DNA of 64,000 nt from Zeugodacus cucurbitae (GCF_028554725.1 NC_071667.1:82746001-82810000), one strand, 5' to 3'; shown: positions 13,441-27,081, numbered from the stretch's first letter. Notes: a model not told the origin generated them from the letters alone. Numbers and translations: made by a program.

Positions 13441-14022
13441 TTCAGCCCTCAACATAGCCTTCTCATCTAGAGAGGAGTGGAATAAGGGCAAGGCGGACAA
13501 AGATTCAGAGATAAGTATATATGCAGACGGATCCAAAATGGACAAACAAGTGGAGGTGGTGTCTTTTTAGAAAAATTATATACCATAATCGCTTTCCGGC
13601 TACCCGTACACTGCAGTGTATTTTAAGCCGAGATCACTGCTATCAAAGAAAGTCTTCTCATTCTGTCTAGCTAGTCTAGGAGCTGTTAGTGGCACTAACA
13701 TCATTTGTCACGGTAAACCTGCAATTGGTTCCAGGACATAGTGAAACAATCCAATGGAATAAGAGCCGCAAATGGCTATTAAGTTTAAAAGTAATGACAT
13801 AAGAACTGAAGTTGGAGTGTTAACACATTCCTGTCTGATTGGGGGACACGCCAGCGTACAATGATTTCTGTAGAAGTTGGCAAGAAGTAGAAGAATAATT
13901 ATCTAATTGAAAAATAAAGGTTGGTTCAGAGGGGACAAAATAGTGTGAGGCGATTTCTTCTCCCAAGGGCCTTCGGTGCGTCGACAGACAACTACTAAAT
14001 CTAAAGTTAACCTAACCTAATA
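13441..14022 (+). mobile_element. Non-LTR retrotransposon tail 2 with decayed RNase H, ending in CCTAA repeats
   Basis: From 13,450 the frame reads ALNIAFSSREEW and then ISIYADGSKMD, the first RNase H motif (DGSK). After a frameshift it continues GGGVFLEKL and AFRLPVHCSVF, a stop, then AEITAIKESL, the second RNase H motif. Further on come VPGHSE (WVPGH motif) and DFCRSWQEVEE (start of the Cys-rich tail). The 3' end has TTAACCTAACCTAA (about 14,009-14,022). Several stops and frameshifts show it is dead. Its 5' truncation point falls immediately after the CCTAA tail of the preceding fragment, so it probably inserted there. Confidence 0.8.
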
Positions 14023-17000
14023 GTATCAACCAGCCAAAAACCTTCCTTACTTGTCTTCTTTATGCATAGAAATGCCAATATTTACCCTCATGACTATGCA
14101 ATCATTGACGATTTAAAATTGCACAAAGCACAAACGCCTAAATACACACCTTAACAGTAGGCCCAACATAATATTTGCACACATGCAAGATTGACACGAG
14201 TATTTTGGTGTTTGCATAGCAAATTATTTCGCTTTTATGGTAATATTTTCAAATATTTAAACAAGCAGAGTGAGAAACACTTTTAGCACACTAGTGCACA
14301 TACATACATACATACATATATAAGTACAACAAATTTATTTAGAGACTCATGTGAGTAACAAACAAAATGCTAAAAACTGTTAACTTGCTTGTAGAGTTAG
14401 CACTCATCTGGTGGCAATTCTTGCATTATATTTTATATGTATATACTTCAACCACCCGATTTGGCTACTAAGTAACTCAGCGGCGGCAGCGTATGCTCCC
14501 CGGTGTGTCAACGCGTTCAAATCCCACTTCAAATATTCTATGTCTGGCAACTTTCCAGCGCTGCTTTGCTTTGCTTTTTTTTACTCAAATATATGTATAT
14601 ATTTATAAATACATAGGTAAATACCTATGTGCTTTGTACTAGCATGTGAATCAACTCAGCAGCATATTTTACTTGCTCTTGGTTGCCCATCACAGCCAGT
14701 GGAATTGAAAAAAAAAGATGTGCCATGTGACTTTTGCACGTTCCAGCACTCGTACACTGCGCTGACACGTGTGCTACGGCATTCCGAGTGAAGAATAGAA
14801 TACCCAAGTGTGGGTATTATGAAATCAAAGCGCTCACGTGAGCCAAAAATAAAGGTGAAGCAAGAAGAAGACGAAGAAAAAAAAGAAACGGAAGAAATTT
14901 CGGTTATTGGAAAATTCGTGCGGATATTTTCGGCAGATGAAAATCAAAGCTTTTGGCGAGAGTGCGGATTAGCAAGGCATTAGCGGGAGTATGCTTAACG
15001 ATTACACGCTCTTAAAGCGCTTTAAAAGCTTTGCTAGGCGGGAATGAAAGAAATAAATAGCGAAGAGAGAAATATAAATAAGAGCGCGCAACTTATAGCA
15101 AAAAGGAGTGCTGAGTAATTCAAGGATAGGCACGCTCATTTGTGCGCACTACTTGAGTTACTCAACTTACTAACACAAATATTATGTTTATTTGTAGTCT
15201 CTACACACATACAAAGTTTGTTATATACAAGATGTTGTTTAACTTCCGCTTTGATAGCTCTTCCGTTTCCTTTTCCTTGTGTGTTATACGTAGCTGTGCG
15301 CATGAAAATGAAAATGCCAAAGCTCTTTTGCATTCATATACAGACACTGGTTTACATACATGATGTCAACTCTCAATGGGCCTCTCGTTTGGACTCGTAT
15401 ATAGGTTACGGCACATCTTCGTCATTAACTACATATGTAACTGTAAATATGTATGTATGCACTATAAATATAAACAATACTCAGCTGGCTACTGTCGGGT
15501 TTCATTACCAAGTCCTAGTTGTTTTTGTTTTTGTTCTTTTTTCCTTTTGCCTGTTCCTGCAAGTGTGCTTATTACGCTTGAGCAACATTGGCGGCAAGGC
15601 GAGTGAGCGCTGAAGTGGCCTGTGCCTTGATTGCTGATAGCTTGCCACTTTTTGAGGTTAACTTGTGCATAATAACGATTGGCTACTTTTTTCGTACACT
15701 TTCTGCAGCACAAGCCATTTGCGTCTAATGCGCTCTTTGCGTGGTCCCTTGAGGTGCAAGGGAAGCATGTCATTTATTTCATGGTTTGTAGCTGTTAGTC
15801 CATTTAGAATTTCCGGTCTCATTTTCATGGAATGTGTTGTTACATAATTTAACCTTAAATTGAGTATATGTAACGGTATTTTCATAAAAATTTGGAATAT
15901 ACTAATTAGGTAGATTAACTACAAAAGTAGTATAACTCTACACGTCAAGACTTTGAGTTAAAGCGCTTAGGACTTTAAGAACTTTAAACCAACTTTGTAT
16001 AATAGAGGATTTCCTTTATTTGCTAGTCTGTTTACACTTACTTAATTACAAGTAGAGATTGTTTGAGAAACTGTGCATCTGAATCGTTTTAAAATGGAAA
16101 ATAATGATTCTTTAAGATGTAAATACTATCATCTATATTTTGTTTACCACTACTATTCTTTCAACTCTACTGTTCTTCCAAACTTCTAGTCTTCTACTGT
16201 ATGCTTTAATCATTTTTAATTCACACTATTTTATATCCAGTTTAAAACTCACCTAGTCTCATACACTAAATAAAAAAACTCACTTTCTTTATTTGCTTTC
16301 GATTTCATTTCCATAAACATGCTCGAGCTGCCTACAAAAAAAATTCCACTTCTTCGCAACTTTGAAACGCAAATAGGCTACAATTCCGTGCTGAATTTTA
16401 ATTTTAGTTTTGTTTTCATAAATTAATTAGCACAAAACTGGCTCTCAGCTCCACCTAGACGCATAATTGTAGAGACGAAGTGTGAGTTTTACAAGCTCGC
16501 CACATATACATATGTATGGGTATGCTTGGTTGTATGTAGGTCCAGTTGTGAAGGTCAGGCAGGTGACTGCTGCTTAAATACCTCCAGCCGGTTTTAACAT
16601 ATTTTCTGAATTGATTTAGAAAACTAATATGCATATTTATATGGGCACACATGCGTACTTACATACATACATATGTATGAGCTGTAGAAAATGTCTAATG
16701 AAACGGGTTCGGTTAGAGGCTTAGAAAAAATTTAGTATTCAAAATTTTAGAACGCATAGAAAATGTTTTTCAGTATCTATTGAATTAAAAGTGTTGAGTG
16801 ATCAGCTTTTTGATAAAAAATAACTAGGCGTGGAATATAGTTATTTATATGCATCTATGTAAATGCATAAATTGTAAATTTTTATTCTCTTATCAGGCTT
16901 TTCAGTTATGATAAATGATTTTAGACGCCTATAACGGAGTTTATGATTTTTTATGATTTATTATGGTGATCTCGTGTCTATATATGTTGATTTATTTTAT

Positions 17001-17150
17001 GGAAGCATAACTCACGAGATTTCTTCATATAACAATTTTATAAATTTAACCGTTTTCAAAGCAGTAAAGCTACATCTTATTTAACTACAGTTGGTCAATA
17101 AATATAACATCAGCTTCAACTGCGGCTCCCTTTGATTTTTGTTTCAAATA
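14023..17150. other. Gene-free stretch
   Basis: No coding exon, RNA gene or transposon end recognised. It contains several ACATACATATGTATG tracts (for example about 14,300 and 16,655). Confidence 0.5.
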
Positions 17151-17277
17151 TGAGGTGTGTTCAAAAAATAACGGAAATTTTAAAATTTACAATTTTTAAA
17201 CAGTCGACTTGTCAAAAGTAAATAAATATTTTTTCAAAAAATTCCAAAATTTCCCGTTACTTTTTGAACTGGTTAAA
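17151..17277. mobile_element. Mariner-derived MITE, about 127 bp, both termini
   Basis: The element starts after a TA with TGAGGTGTGTTCAAAAAATA and ends in an inverted copy whose last bases are degraded (GAACTGGTTAAA in place of GAACACACCTCA). It has a short internal region without coding trace. Confidence 0.85.
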
Positions 17278-17280
17278 TTG

Positions 17281-17800
17281 GTTCATAAATATGATTTTCA
17301 ATAACTTGACCGCAGCGACACCTAGCGGTTTTAAAATACACAATAAAAACTTTCCAGATTTTCATAAGGGAGGGGTCTGGGTTTCAGCGCAAAAAAAAAA
17401 CACTTTTTTGTGATTTTTATCTCAAATATCGATTAAGCAATTTTATTCAAACCTTCTATACATTATTGAGCATAGTTTTGACTATGTTAAAAAAATTAAA
17501 ATTTTAGTTAAATTTGAAACAAATCTTCCCCTCAACGTTCTCTGAATATTTTTTTTTTTAAATGTGTTCAAAGTTTGAAATGAATCGGTCGAATAGTTTT
17601 CAAATGGCAGTGAACACGGACTTCGAAAAAGTAGTTTTGAGAAAAACGCGTTTAAAGCTGCACTGAAATCCCAACCGCCCGTAGCTGTTAGAGTAAGAGC
17701 GTTAAAGGCCCCGAGACTAATTAAACAATAACTTCAAGAATGTTGCTTAGATCGGATTAAAATTTTGAGGACATATTCTTGAAATGTTAAACAATAAGAT
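17281..17800 (+). repeat. Diverged interspersed repeat, about 500 bp
   Basis: Phrases such as GCGACACCTAGCGGTTTTAA, GTTTTGAGAAAAACGCGTTT then AAAGCTGCAC, and GAGCGTTAAAGGCCCCGAGA resemble a non-coding repeat that recurs in tephritid genomes. It starts directly beside the mariner MITE at 17,151-17,277. It has no coding content. The identification is from memory of the pattern. Confidence 0.45.
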
Positions 17801-20439
17801 AAAACAAAAAACATAAAACCATAAAACAGCCAACAGAGGGGCTTCAGTGTTCAGTTCACTACGAACTACACAATCTCATTGATCTTCAAAAACCTTTAGT
17901 ACACATTTTTAAAACAAGGGTCTTCTCACGGATCATAATATACACTTCTCTGGTTGTCTAGCATTGTTGAGCAAACACTGAGGACTGTAACAAATTTATT
18001 AGATTTCACGTAATTAATAAAGCAGTTCATTTGTAAATTTATGATACAAATGACTATATTTGCTTAAACAGCGTTTATTTGTGCGTCTTCTCTTTCCACA
18101 TATATCACTCGCATTAATCAGCCATTATTTACCGCACGACTGTGTCAATTTCTAAGCGCTGATGAATTGTTGCATATTTTTCAAAAAACGCAAACCAATA
18201 GACAATCCCAAAGGCAAGGAAGTAGCACACACACACACATACTCACATACATATGTTCATACATATATATAACTGTGTATTATTGCTTGTCAACAAGTTG
18301 CGTCAATGTGTCGATGGGTATTCTCATAGCCATTGTTGGACAACATTTAGGTGACTTCAGCGATTGACAACCGCGAAGCGATACAAGAAAAGATAACCAA
18401 AAAAATTTTGAAAAATCAGCCGACAACAACAACAATAAGAGTAACAGTAAGAGTAACAAACTAGCGTAGTTTGTTGTTGTTGTTGTTTGTGCCTAAGCGA
18501 GTTCGAGTTGAACTGCAGCGGCATAAAGGTCATTAAACGACTTTTCGGGAATGACTAGGGAGACTTTGGTTTTTTTTGTTGTTCTTGTACTTTTATTTCA
18601 CTTTAATATTCTTATTTATTCATCACCGTTTCTCTTTTACTTTTCAAATGAGCGTACAAAGTCTGTTATTATATTTGCTTTTATAGCTTGGTAAATTGCA
18701 GTTGAACGTGATTAGAAGCGAGATATGAACTCGTTCGTCTGCGTGTGTGTGTGCGTGCGTTGGTAGGCGCAGGCGCAGCTAACTGATATGAATAGATGTG
18801 AAATATGCTGTTTAACGCTGTAAATACTTTACATGAACATACATACATATTAAGGTAATCATACCTTCTGTGTATGTGTGTAGCTGTTTAAGCAGTTGCT
18901 GTTTGACCGATTCGTCATCTACCTCACAGCTGTGTCAATGCTCACGTGTACTGCTGCCACAAAATAATTTACTTACTTAGCCTGCGTGTATGTGTGTGTG
19001 TGTGTTTATGCGCTTGTTTATGAGGATATAAGTGTGATATAAGTATGTTCGCTCGTTATCAGCAAGAAAGAATTGTTGTGTAGCGCACTACCGGAGTACT
19101 CAGCGAAGATTCGATTGAAGTGTCATGAAATCAACAAGTACACACATACAAACATAAACGCACAGTTATAAATATAAGCATTTACATATATAAATATATA
19201 AAATATAGATGTGTTGTTGTTGTTGCATTTTTGCCTTTCAGCGCTACTGCCGCGCCTCTATCTCCTCCTCCTCTCCGTCCATAATTTCATACATTTCCAT
19301 ACATTGCATTTATGTATGTATGTGTCGCTTATCAGTTGTACCGCAACAACAACAACAACAACAGCAGCAGACTCATAAGCAACCACACAATGGCAACAAA
19401 ACACTGTAGTTAGCTGTAAAAACTGTTGTATAGTTTAAAGCAAGCACACAACAACGGCCATTAAAAGCAAAAACTATCAAACTGATAAGAAATGTGTACA
19501 AAAATAGGAACTCAGGCACGTCCATATGGAGGCGACGTCCAAGCGAGCGAATGAATGAGCGATAGGAGGTGTTGTGGAGAAAACGGGTAACTCCAGGGAG
19601 CGAAACATGAAGAGTGCAAGAGCGCACAAACAAGCTAAAGAGCGCCGATAAAGAGCTGCATTTATTTGCTTGTGTGTCATAAATTTTTGGGGGGCGAACA
19701 CTACTGCATGTTGTCGAGTGAGCGCCGTTAATGGAAATTTATGAAGTGAAGTGGTAGCAGGCGCGTTAAGTCCAAAAAAACGAAAAAACAAAAAATAAAG
19801 AAAATATAAATTTGAAATGACGACATTTCGGCTGTGCAAATAGCAAACACAACAACAACGAGTGAAGTAAATATATTTTCTTTTTATTTAGTGTGTGTTG
19901 TTATTGTTTGCTTTTTGAGTGCTGGCGCTCTCACGTTGTGAGCACGCTGCGGACACTTGTTTGGCTCCACTAGTGAATGTCATAAGCTCGGTGGTATACT
20001 TTTTAAAAAGACACACATACATATGTATAAACTACATATGCATACATATACAAACATAAATACATATGTATGTGCATGTGCTTAGTGTTATTTAAAATTC
20101 ATTTATGAGTCAAGATAAGCGCTAAAAGTGTCTTCTCTTTGTTTCGAAGCTACAAAGTCAGTTATGCATATATAAATATAAATACATATATACATACATA
20201 CATACATACATACAAATGTAAGGCTATGGCATATGAATTAAAATCTCTACCGTTAAAACATTTGGTGTGTTAGCTATGTCCAAGAACTAGTTACAAACTG
20301 GTTGCTAATAATATACTTGTATATTTCAAAAAAATATTCCCACTTAACTTATTGTATGAGTCGAGCTCTTCAACTTTTTAGCATAGAAGTTTTGTATTAG
20401 CCTCGAAAGGAAGTACTTGTGGTATGAGATTTTAACTAA

Positions 20440-20950
20440 CCCCTGGGTTTCAAAATTTGAAATACAAACTTTTTTTATTTGTCTCATTACATAGTACAAT
20501 ATGTTTAAAATATTCTCAAAAAATGTACACCCAACAGTCCACGCCTATTTCAATATGAAACTTTAAACGTGCTTAAGTCAAAACTCAAAATTTCAGTTCG
20601 TTGAACACGATTTCTCGAAGAGTTATAAAGAGATTTCGTTAAAATTTTGCAAACATCTTTGAAAAGACATTATCTAGTTATTTAACTAAAATTTTTTAAT
20701 TATGTTACAACTACATTTTTCTAGCCAATATATGGCGAAAATTTTTACCCAAAAAATGTATTTTATTTTTCAAAATTTGTCAAAAATTCGAATTTTAATA
20801 TTAGTATTTTTCCTTCATTCAATAACGAGATTTATTTATGTAATATCCAAATATTTTTGGTTTACTCATTTTAAACAAACCTATAATGAGTTATGCTGTC
20901 CACAGCAAGCGCATTTTTTTAGATGTCAAGGGAGATGAGGTACCAACGAC
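20440..20950. repeat. Possible interspersed repeat related to the 17.3-kb one
   Basis: AT-rich text with phrases like TTTGTCTCATTACATAGTAC and GTTCGTTGAACACGATTTCT resembles the style of the repeat at 17.3 kb, but I could not align the two convincingly. No open frame is supported. Confidence 0.25.
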
Positions 20951-21659
20951 TGAGTTTTCTGAATTTTTAAATAAACATTTCACAAAATACTGTTTTAATA
21001 TTGAATTTTTTAATTGAAATATATGATTGGATGATTTTAAACCTCTGAAACCCACACAACTCCTTAAATTAGTTTCATTTGAAATCAATTAGTTGAATTT
21101 GTGAACTTATTGTGAACAAAAAATTATTTTATTTTCTTAGAAATAAATTTTATTTAAAAATTATTTTTTTGTTTTTAGATTAATTGCAAAATTAATAATT
21201 TGAATTAGTTTGAAGGGATGTCATAAAGCTATAAATATTTAAAAATGAATAATTATAATATAAAAAGTATGATTTTCCAAGATAATAAAATATTTTTTGT
21301 TAGTTGAAAAGTTGTTGCTATAACGTTTTAAAAATAATTTCGTAAATTTAAAAATTAACACAAAAATTTTAAATAAAATGCAAATTGGAGTTTCAAGTCT
21401 ACTTAGTTGCTAAACATAAAAACGAATGAAAGCATCTTTAAAGTTTAGAACAAGAAAAAATTACTTAAAAAGTTATACCGTAGCGGATTACTGTAACCAT
21501 AACAACCTCTATTATTTTATTTTTATACCACTTTAGACATAATTTCCCTTCCCTCGTGAAAAAATAAAATTATCCAATACCCCTTCTAATGCGACTAGTT
21601 CAAGTACTACTCTCATGCATCCATATTCGCACTCAATAGCTTACTCATACATACTGCTA

Positions 21660-21889
21660 TAAATGAGTGTGTTACCACTACACACACACACTCAAACGCA
21701 AAAACACTCACGCACACATGCGCGCTCTCCACCATTCCAATAGTGCAGCGCTGAGAGAGTGAGTAGTGCGCTTGTGAGCGGCGCAGCAACGCTCAACATT
21801 TCGACGTCAATTTTCGAGCGTTATTTGTTTAATGCTTTCTGCCTCGGCATTTTCGTTTAATTTAATTTCATTCCATTGCAATTCATTTT
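21660..21889 (+). other. GC-richer island ending in a GTAAGT donor; candidate non-coding exon
   Basis: It contains CA-rich and GAGAGAGTGAGT sequence, then GCGGCGCAGCAACGC, and ends at CATTTT|GTAAGT (GT at 21,890). It could be a distal promoter and untranslated first exon, but an ATG lies inside (about 21,832) and no initiator is clear. Evidence is composition and one donor motif only. Confidence 0.2.
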
Positions 21890-24292
21890 GTAAGTCAGAC
21901 ATTTCACGTTTTTCTCTCGACAATTTTTGTTTAACGTCACGACGACGTCGAGTGTGTACGCTTTTTGCTGTGTGTTTGTACAAAAAAAAATACAATTTAA
22001 CGAAAAAACAATAAATGTGTGTTGAAAACGCTTTAATTTATTTGATTTAAATTATTAAATTACTTTAAAAAAATTTAAAAAAATTTTTAACGGAAAATTT
22101 TGAAAAAAAATTGAAAATTAAAAGAAATTTGTGTGTGTGATTTTGAAAATTGTTAACTTTGGCATTTAGTGGAAGCTTCAAGTATTCATTGTGTGGGTGT
22201 ACGATATATGTATGTACATAAGTACCTAACGCTGCGTGTGTTGAGATTTGCATTCATGTAAATATATACATATATGTATATGCATTTTATGAGATTATTG
22301 TTATTGTTGTTATAATGACGTTTATGGCGTCGTAAATTAATTTAAAAGTTATTCTAAACGGCAAAGATTGCCTAAGTAATTCGTCTAGTTGTGTGTTTAT
22401 ACGAGTACTTATACTTAAAACAATGTAGCGTTATGTAAACATTGCATACACCTAAGTATGTACGTATGTATGTATGTATGTGTGCAGGCATGCAAAATAC
22501 ACCTCAGCAAGTGGGTGTAATGAGTAAGACATTGTTTCAGTTTGTTTCGGCTGTGCTGGCGTTGAATAACTCATTTATTTTTTGAATATTTAGCGTGTAA
22601 TGAAAACTTGTGAAAATACTATTTTCGAAGCTCGAAAATTAATGACTTGATTACTCATAGAAATTTTACGGTTTTGGAATTGCAGTGCACCACTTTTGGC
22701 GGTATAAACGGAAATGTGACGCCTAAAATCATGCTATATATAGCTTTTTGGCATTTTTCAGTTTTTTTGTTAGAAAAGAAGCTTGCAATCTTTTATAACT
22801 CGTAATATAAAATATTTGAAAATACGAAAATGATTTTTTTGCAGGGAAATAGCTTTCATTAATAGTTGAAATTTTAATATTTAAGCTGCTAAACGCCTAA
22901 AATCAGACTAAAAATTTCATATTTAGGTTTTTGAAGTCTCTAAATTAAATAATAAATTTTTTTTCAATAATTTCTTCAATAAACCACACTCCAAAATTAT
23001 AAATTTCCATCAAAACAGCCCTTAACACAACTGCTTGTGTCACCACTTTTTGTGTCTATGCTCAATTAATTTAAGCACATTAAAAAGTAGACACAAAAGC
23101 TATCGAATTCTTTTTTTTAAATTAGTTTCACACTCCACTGTCGTCTCTTAGTTTAGTTCTTCTTTTATTCGCGCGACTTCCGTCAATTGATAATATTTCA
23201 TTTCGTTAAACATTCAATACTTCAGAAATATTAAATGCAACAAAGCAATCACTCGTCGAAGTGCTCTGCCTCTAAACATACGAAGATCCACCCCTATTTG
23301 TGACGCCGCCCCCCTCACCGCGCGACGCTTATGCATTTAACAGTTAATTAAAAGAATTTGAAAGATAATAACTGACGAAAAAAAGGGGGAAATCTGTGTG
23401 TGTGACTTCAATGGGACGCACTTCATTTTTATTGCCGCAATACTGCAAAATAACAACAAAAGCCATAAGAGAAAAAATATCAAATAGCACTAAATGTGGC
23501 AAAGTTATCACAAATATCTATCAAAATACTCAAACTCATATCGGTTTGTATGTATTCCAATTTTATTTTTCACTATATGCATATATATGTATATATAATA
23601 TATATATGGATGTATGTATGCAGTAGAAATGCTATCAAGATTCTTTGAGTGTGTATGTGCCTGTTAGGAAATGAAGTGGCGTTGATAGCGCGACTTCAAC
23701 GAAGTTAAGCAAACGGAAAGAAAAAACATTCAACGCGGAATATTTGGCAATCATCTACAAAATACTTAACAGTTTGCATACATAGATATGTATATAGTTT
23801 TTTTCTTATATCTATCACATTAACGCAAGTGAATACATATTGTCAGCCTTTTAATAAAAAAAAGAGTCCCTCTATAAATTTTAAAATGAGGTCGTTTCAG
23901 CTAAGCATAGGTCTTATATATTTAAAATATTCCCTAATATTCTTATATATGCTCTTATATATATTAAGATAGCTTATATTACTAATATAGAACTGTATCC
24001 TGATATATTAAGATACCTAGAACGCAAAAATATGTGTTTAATCTTAGCTAGTAGGAGTAGCAGACATTCATACACTTTTGCGCTTCATCCAAACTTGTTT
24101 TAATGGGCCTGTCTACGAAAGAAAAGTCATCACTCTTATTTATGACTTATTTATAAACAACCTTAGTTAACTGTTTATAAAATGTTGTCAGTTTTTTCGT
24201 AGTATACACTCATAAGAACTTTCTTAAGATGGGGTCATCACATCGCAAATTCATTCTAAGAACTCAGATAAAATGCTTAAATATTATATGTA

Positions 24293-24849
24293 CAGTGGAA
24301 CTTCTCTAACTCGAATCACCATAATCCACAAAAAAACTTCGAGTTAGAGAGACTTCGAGATATAGAATTTTCACTAAAACATATAAATTTTCAAAAAGCT
24401 GTAAAATAAGATTTATACACGGTTTTGGTTATTTAATTCGCAAAAATTTTGATGGACATACGTTAAAAGATGTTTTCTGTAATTTTGTTTGTTACATTTT
24501 GTTATTGTTTGACTCTTGGCGTTTATATCCTATGCCTTTGTTAGATGATTTATGAAATCCATATGTGTAATATTATATTTTTTGTTCGCCTCCATACGAT
24601 ATAGAGGGACTCTTTTAAAATTCTGCCTCGATAGTAAAATTTTAAATTTTGTATAATGGCCTGACCAAAAAGTTCGAATAATGGAAAAAAAAAAATTTTA
24701 TGAAAGTTGCCTTCTATTGCCGCTTCAAAATTTCGAGTTATGGAGAACTTCGATTTATAGAAATTCGAATTAGGGAAGCAAATTTGTATGAAATTTGTCT
24801 GCTAAACGCTATTGCCAATTCAAGAGTTCGAGTTATAGAAGTTCCACTG
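24293..24849. mobile_element. Pogo/Tigger-like non-autonomous DNA transposon, 557 bp
   Basis: It begins CAGTGGAACTTCTCTAACTC and ends GAGTTATAGAAGTTCCACTG, inverted repeats of about 22 bp with one mismatch. A TA target duplication flanks both ends (24,291-24,292 and 24,850-24,851). CAGTG tips plus TA duplication are characteristic of the pogo/Tigger branch of Tc1/mariner. The subterminal regions repeat TTCGAGTTA(T/G)(A/G)GA several times, probably transposase-binding sites. No transposase frame is visible. Confidence 0.85.
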
Positions 24850-24918
24850 TATATATGTACATACATACTTATATATCAAATATACACATTTTTATTTTTC
24901 CCATTTTTATGGGGGTTC

Positions 24919-25204
24919 AACCTTTAACTACTGAGGTGGTGGTAAATTTTACACCTCGTAGTTTGTTTTTTTGTTTTAAGAAAAGTGGCTATGAAATCAA
25001 GTCCTTGTTTGTTAAACTAGAAGTTCGATTTCTTTAAATTTATTATTTTATTCATTTAAAAATGTGTTTTATTATTACAATTAAAAACAAATAAAATTAA
25101 AAAAAATTTTCTTTGACAAAAATTATTTATAGATTATAAAGGGGTAAAATTTACCCCCACCTCAGTAACTACGTCCAAATATTTCACCTCAGTAGTTAAA
25201 GGTT
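24919..25204. mobile_element. Inverted-repeat MITE of unassigned superfamily, 286 bp
   Basis: The left end AACCTTTAACTACTGAGGTG followed by GTAAATTTTAC is mirrored at the right end by GGGGTAAAATTTACCCCCAC then CACCTCAGTAGTTAAAGGTT. The right arm holds the CACCTCAGTA motif twice (about 25,158 and 25,186), so the arms are unequal. The core is AT-rich without coding trace. The flanks (TTC before, AAC after) show no clear TA or TTAA duplication. Confidence 0.7.
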
Positions 25205-27081
25205 AACAACTGTTATAGTCTCGGCAAGCTGTGTCTATAGACCAACTAAATGTAGAGTAAATATTGACATATTCTGTATTGAGAATAGTTAGACTGCTCT
25301 CCCTGGGCATGATAATACAATATTAGATGTTATCTGTATACATACATTTATTTTAAATAAAAGTCATGATCTGACTATTTCAGACTTTCTTATATCTTGT
25401 CATACAATTCCGCATAAACTTTTCTTGTGAAGTACCATTATTTATCTATCTCTCGCTCTCGAAAAACTCGACTTTTCAAGTACTCGTATATGAAATTGCT
25501 CTATATAGTGTATAAAGTGCAATAGTTAAGCAACTGAGTTCTCCTAACTATCTGAAGTGGTGTGGACTAAAAAAGTAAATTAAAGTTAGTGATAAACTTA
25601 TCATTATGCATCATTTGATAAAGTTCAAATTACTGATTACAATTCTCTTTTGAATGTGCAAATCAAATTGTCTGTAGTTGGTAAGATTTTGCATCTTGTT
25701 GATTGGTTTTATAATGAATTGGGTCTGGTAAAGGGCGTTTTCACACACTCTTTTGGTTAAGCGCAATGCCTGTGCTTCCGTGGAAGTTAGCCGATTTTTT
25801 TATCCTTTTGAAAGTGTCGCTATCAACTGATGTAGAGACCTGCTAACTTTTCTCGATCTTAAAAAGTAACACTAAAAAACCTTTAAACTCCAGTTAGTGT
25901 GTTATTTGCACTGCGAAAGTAATAAAATCTGAATCTGTTTTAATATGCAGATTTTGCGTTACTGTCACTAGGCCTTTTGTGTTAGCCCTAGCGCTGCTTG
26001 TGATTATGCTAATATTTTTGGCCATTTTGATTACACAAATTCGAGCAATGAAATTGAAAGTTATATTTAAATCAAAGCAAATACATTGAAATACTTTCTA
26101 ATTATTATGTAATGTGCGCGCTGGTAATGTGACGAAAAATCTCAATAATTCATACATTCATGCATATGTATTCATATGTATGTAGCAAATATTGTAGTAA
26201 AGATTGTGGCGCTGTGACAGCCGCTGTAAATTAGCAAAATCACAAACGAAAGGCAGACGAACAATGTGTGCGAACATTGAAATTGAGAGAAAAAAAAAAC
26301 GAAAGTAAGAAAAAGCGATAATTTGGGCAATGCCGTCGTCGTCAGGTGGATAATTTGGCGCTTCTGTGCTAATCAATTTCGCCATCTGCCGACAGCCGAG
26401 ACACACACCACCATACGATCGTTATAAGTACGCCCATGTGGCTGTGTGTTAAATAAAGCGCGAATTTGTTTTTGTTGTTCAGTTGAAATTGTAACTTGTA
26501 GAAATTTTCTGCATCGCATATTTTGAAAATGAGAAAATATTTGCAATCATTTTTTGGCTGTGACAGCAGTGAAAAATATTTATTTGGCTGAGTGGTGGCT
26601 TCAAGGACACCTCAGCGCGTGTTGGCAGCCACAGCAATGGGCGCCGACCGACACCTAGCGCCTTGCAACTTTAGGAATGTTGCAGAAATAATAACGGTAT
26701 AAAAAATATGTGCCACGAACACACACGCACACATTTACACATACTCGTATGTATGTATGTATGTGATTTGTCGCTGCGGAAGTTTGGCGGCTGTGGCTGC
26801 CATGGAATTTCTTGGCTGGTGCATTCTGCTGCAATGTGTTGTCAACAGCACACCGCAGCAACCATTTTGCTGTTTTTTTTAGTTTAATGTGGGTTTGCTA
26901 AAAAGGTATAACGCCAACTTTTTTTGTGTTTTTGTTTTTCAATTTCGCTCTGGTTACCGCTGGCGCTTTTGTCAGCTTGCCAAATTGATGAGTGTCAAGC
27001 GGTTTACTGCTTTTATTATTTGTGGCCACATATAGTTCTACAAATTACATTCTTTTATAATATGCATAAATATTGAATGTA
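25205..27081. other. Gene-free stretch
   Basis: No supported gene. Around 26,300-26,850 the sequence is somewhat GC-richer and could be regulatory. Confidence 0.5.

Larger units (their letters stand above)
17801..24290. other. Gene-free stretch with simple repeats and weak repeat or exon candidates
   Basis: Apart from the candidates at 20.4 and 21.7 kb, this is AT-rich DNA with CA/TG, CAA (about 18,425; 19,346) and CATA tracts (about 20,190). About 23,890-24,010 is TATA-rich. Confidence 0.5.
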
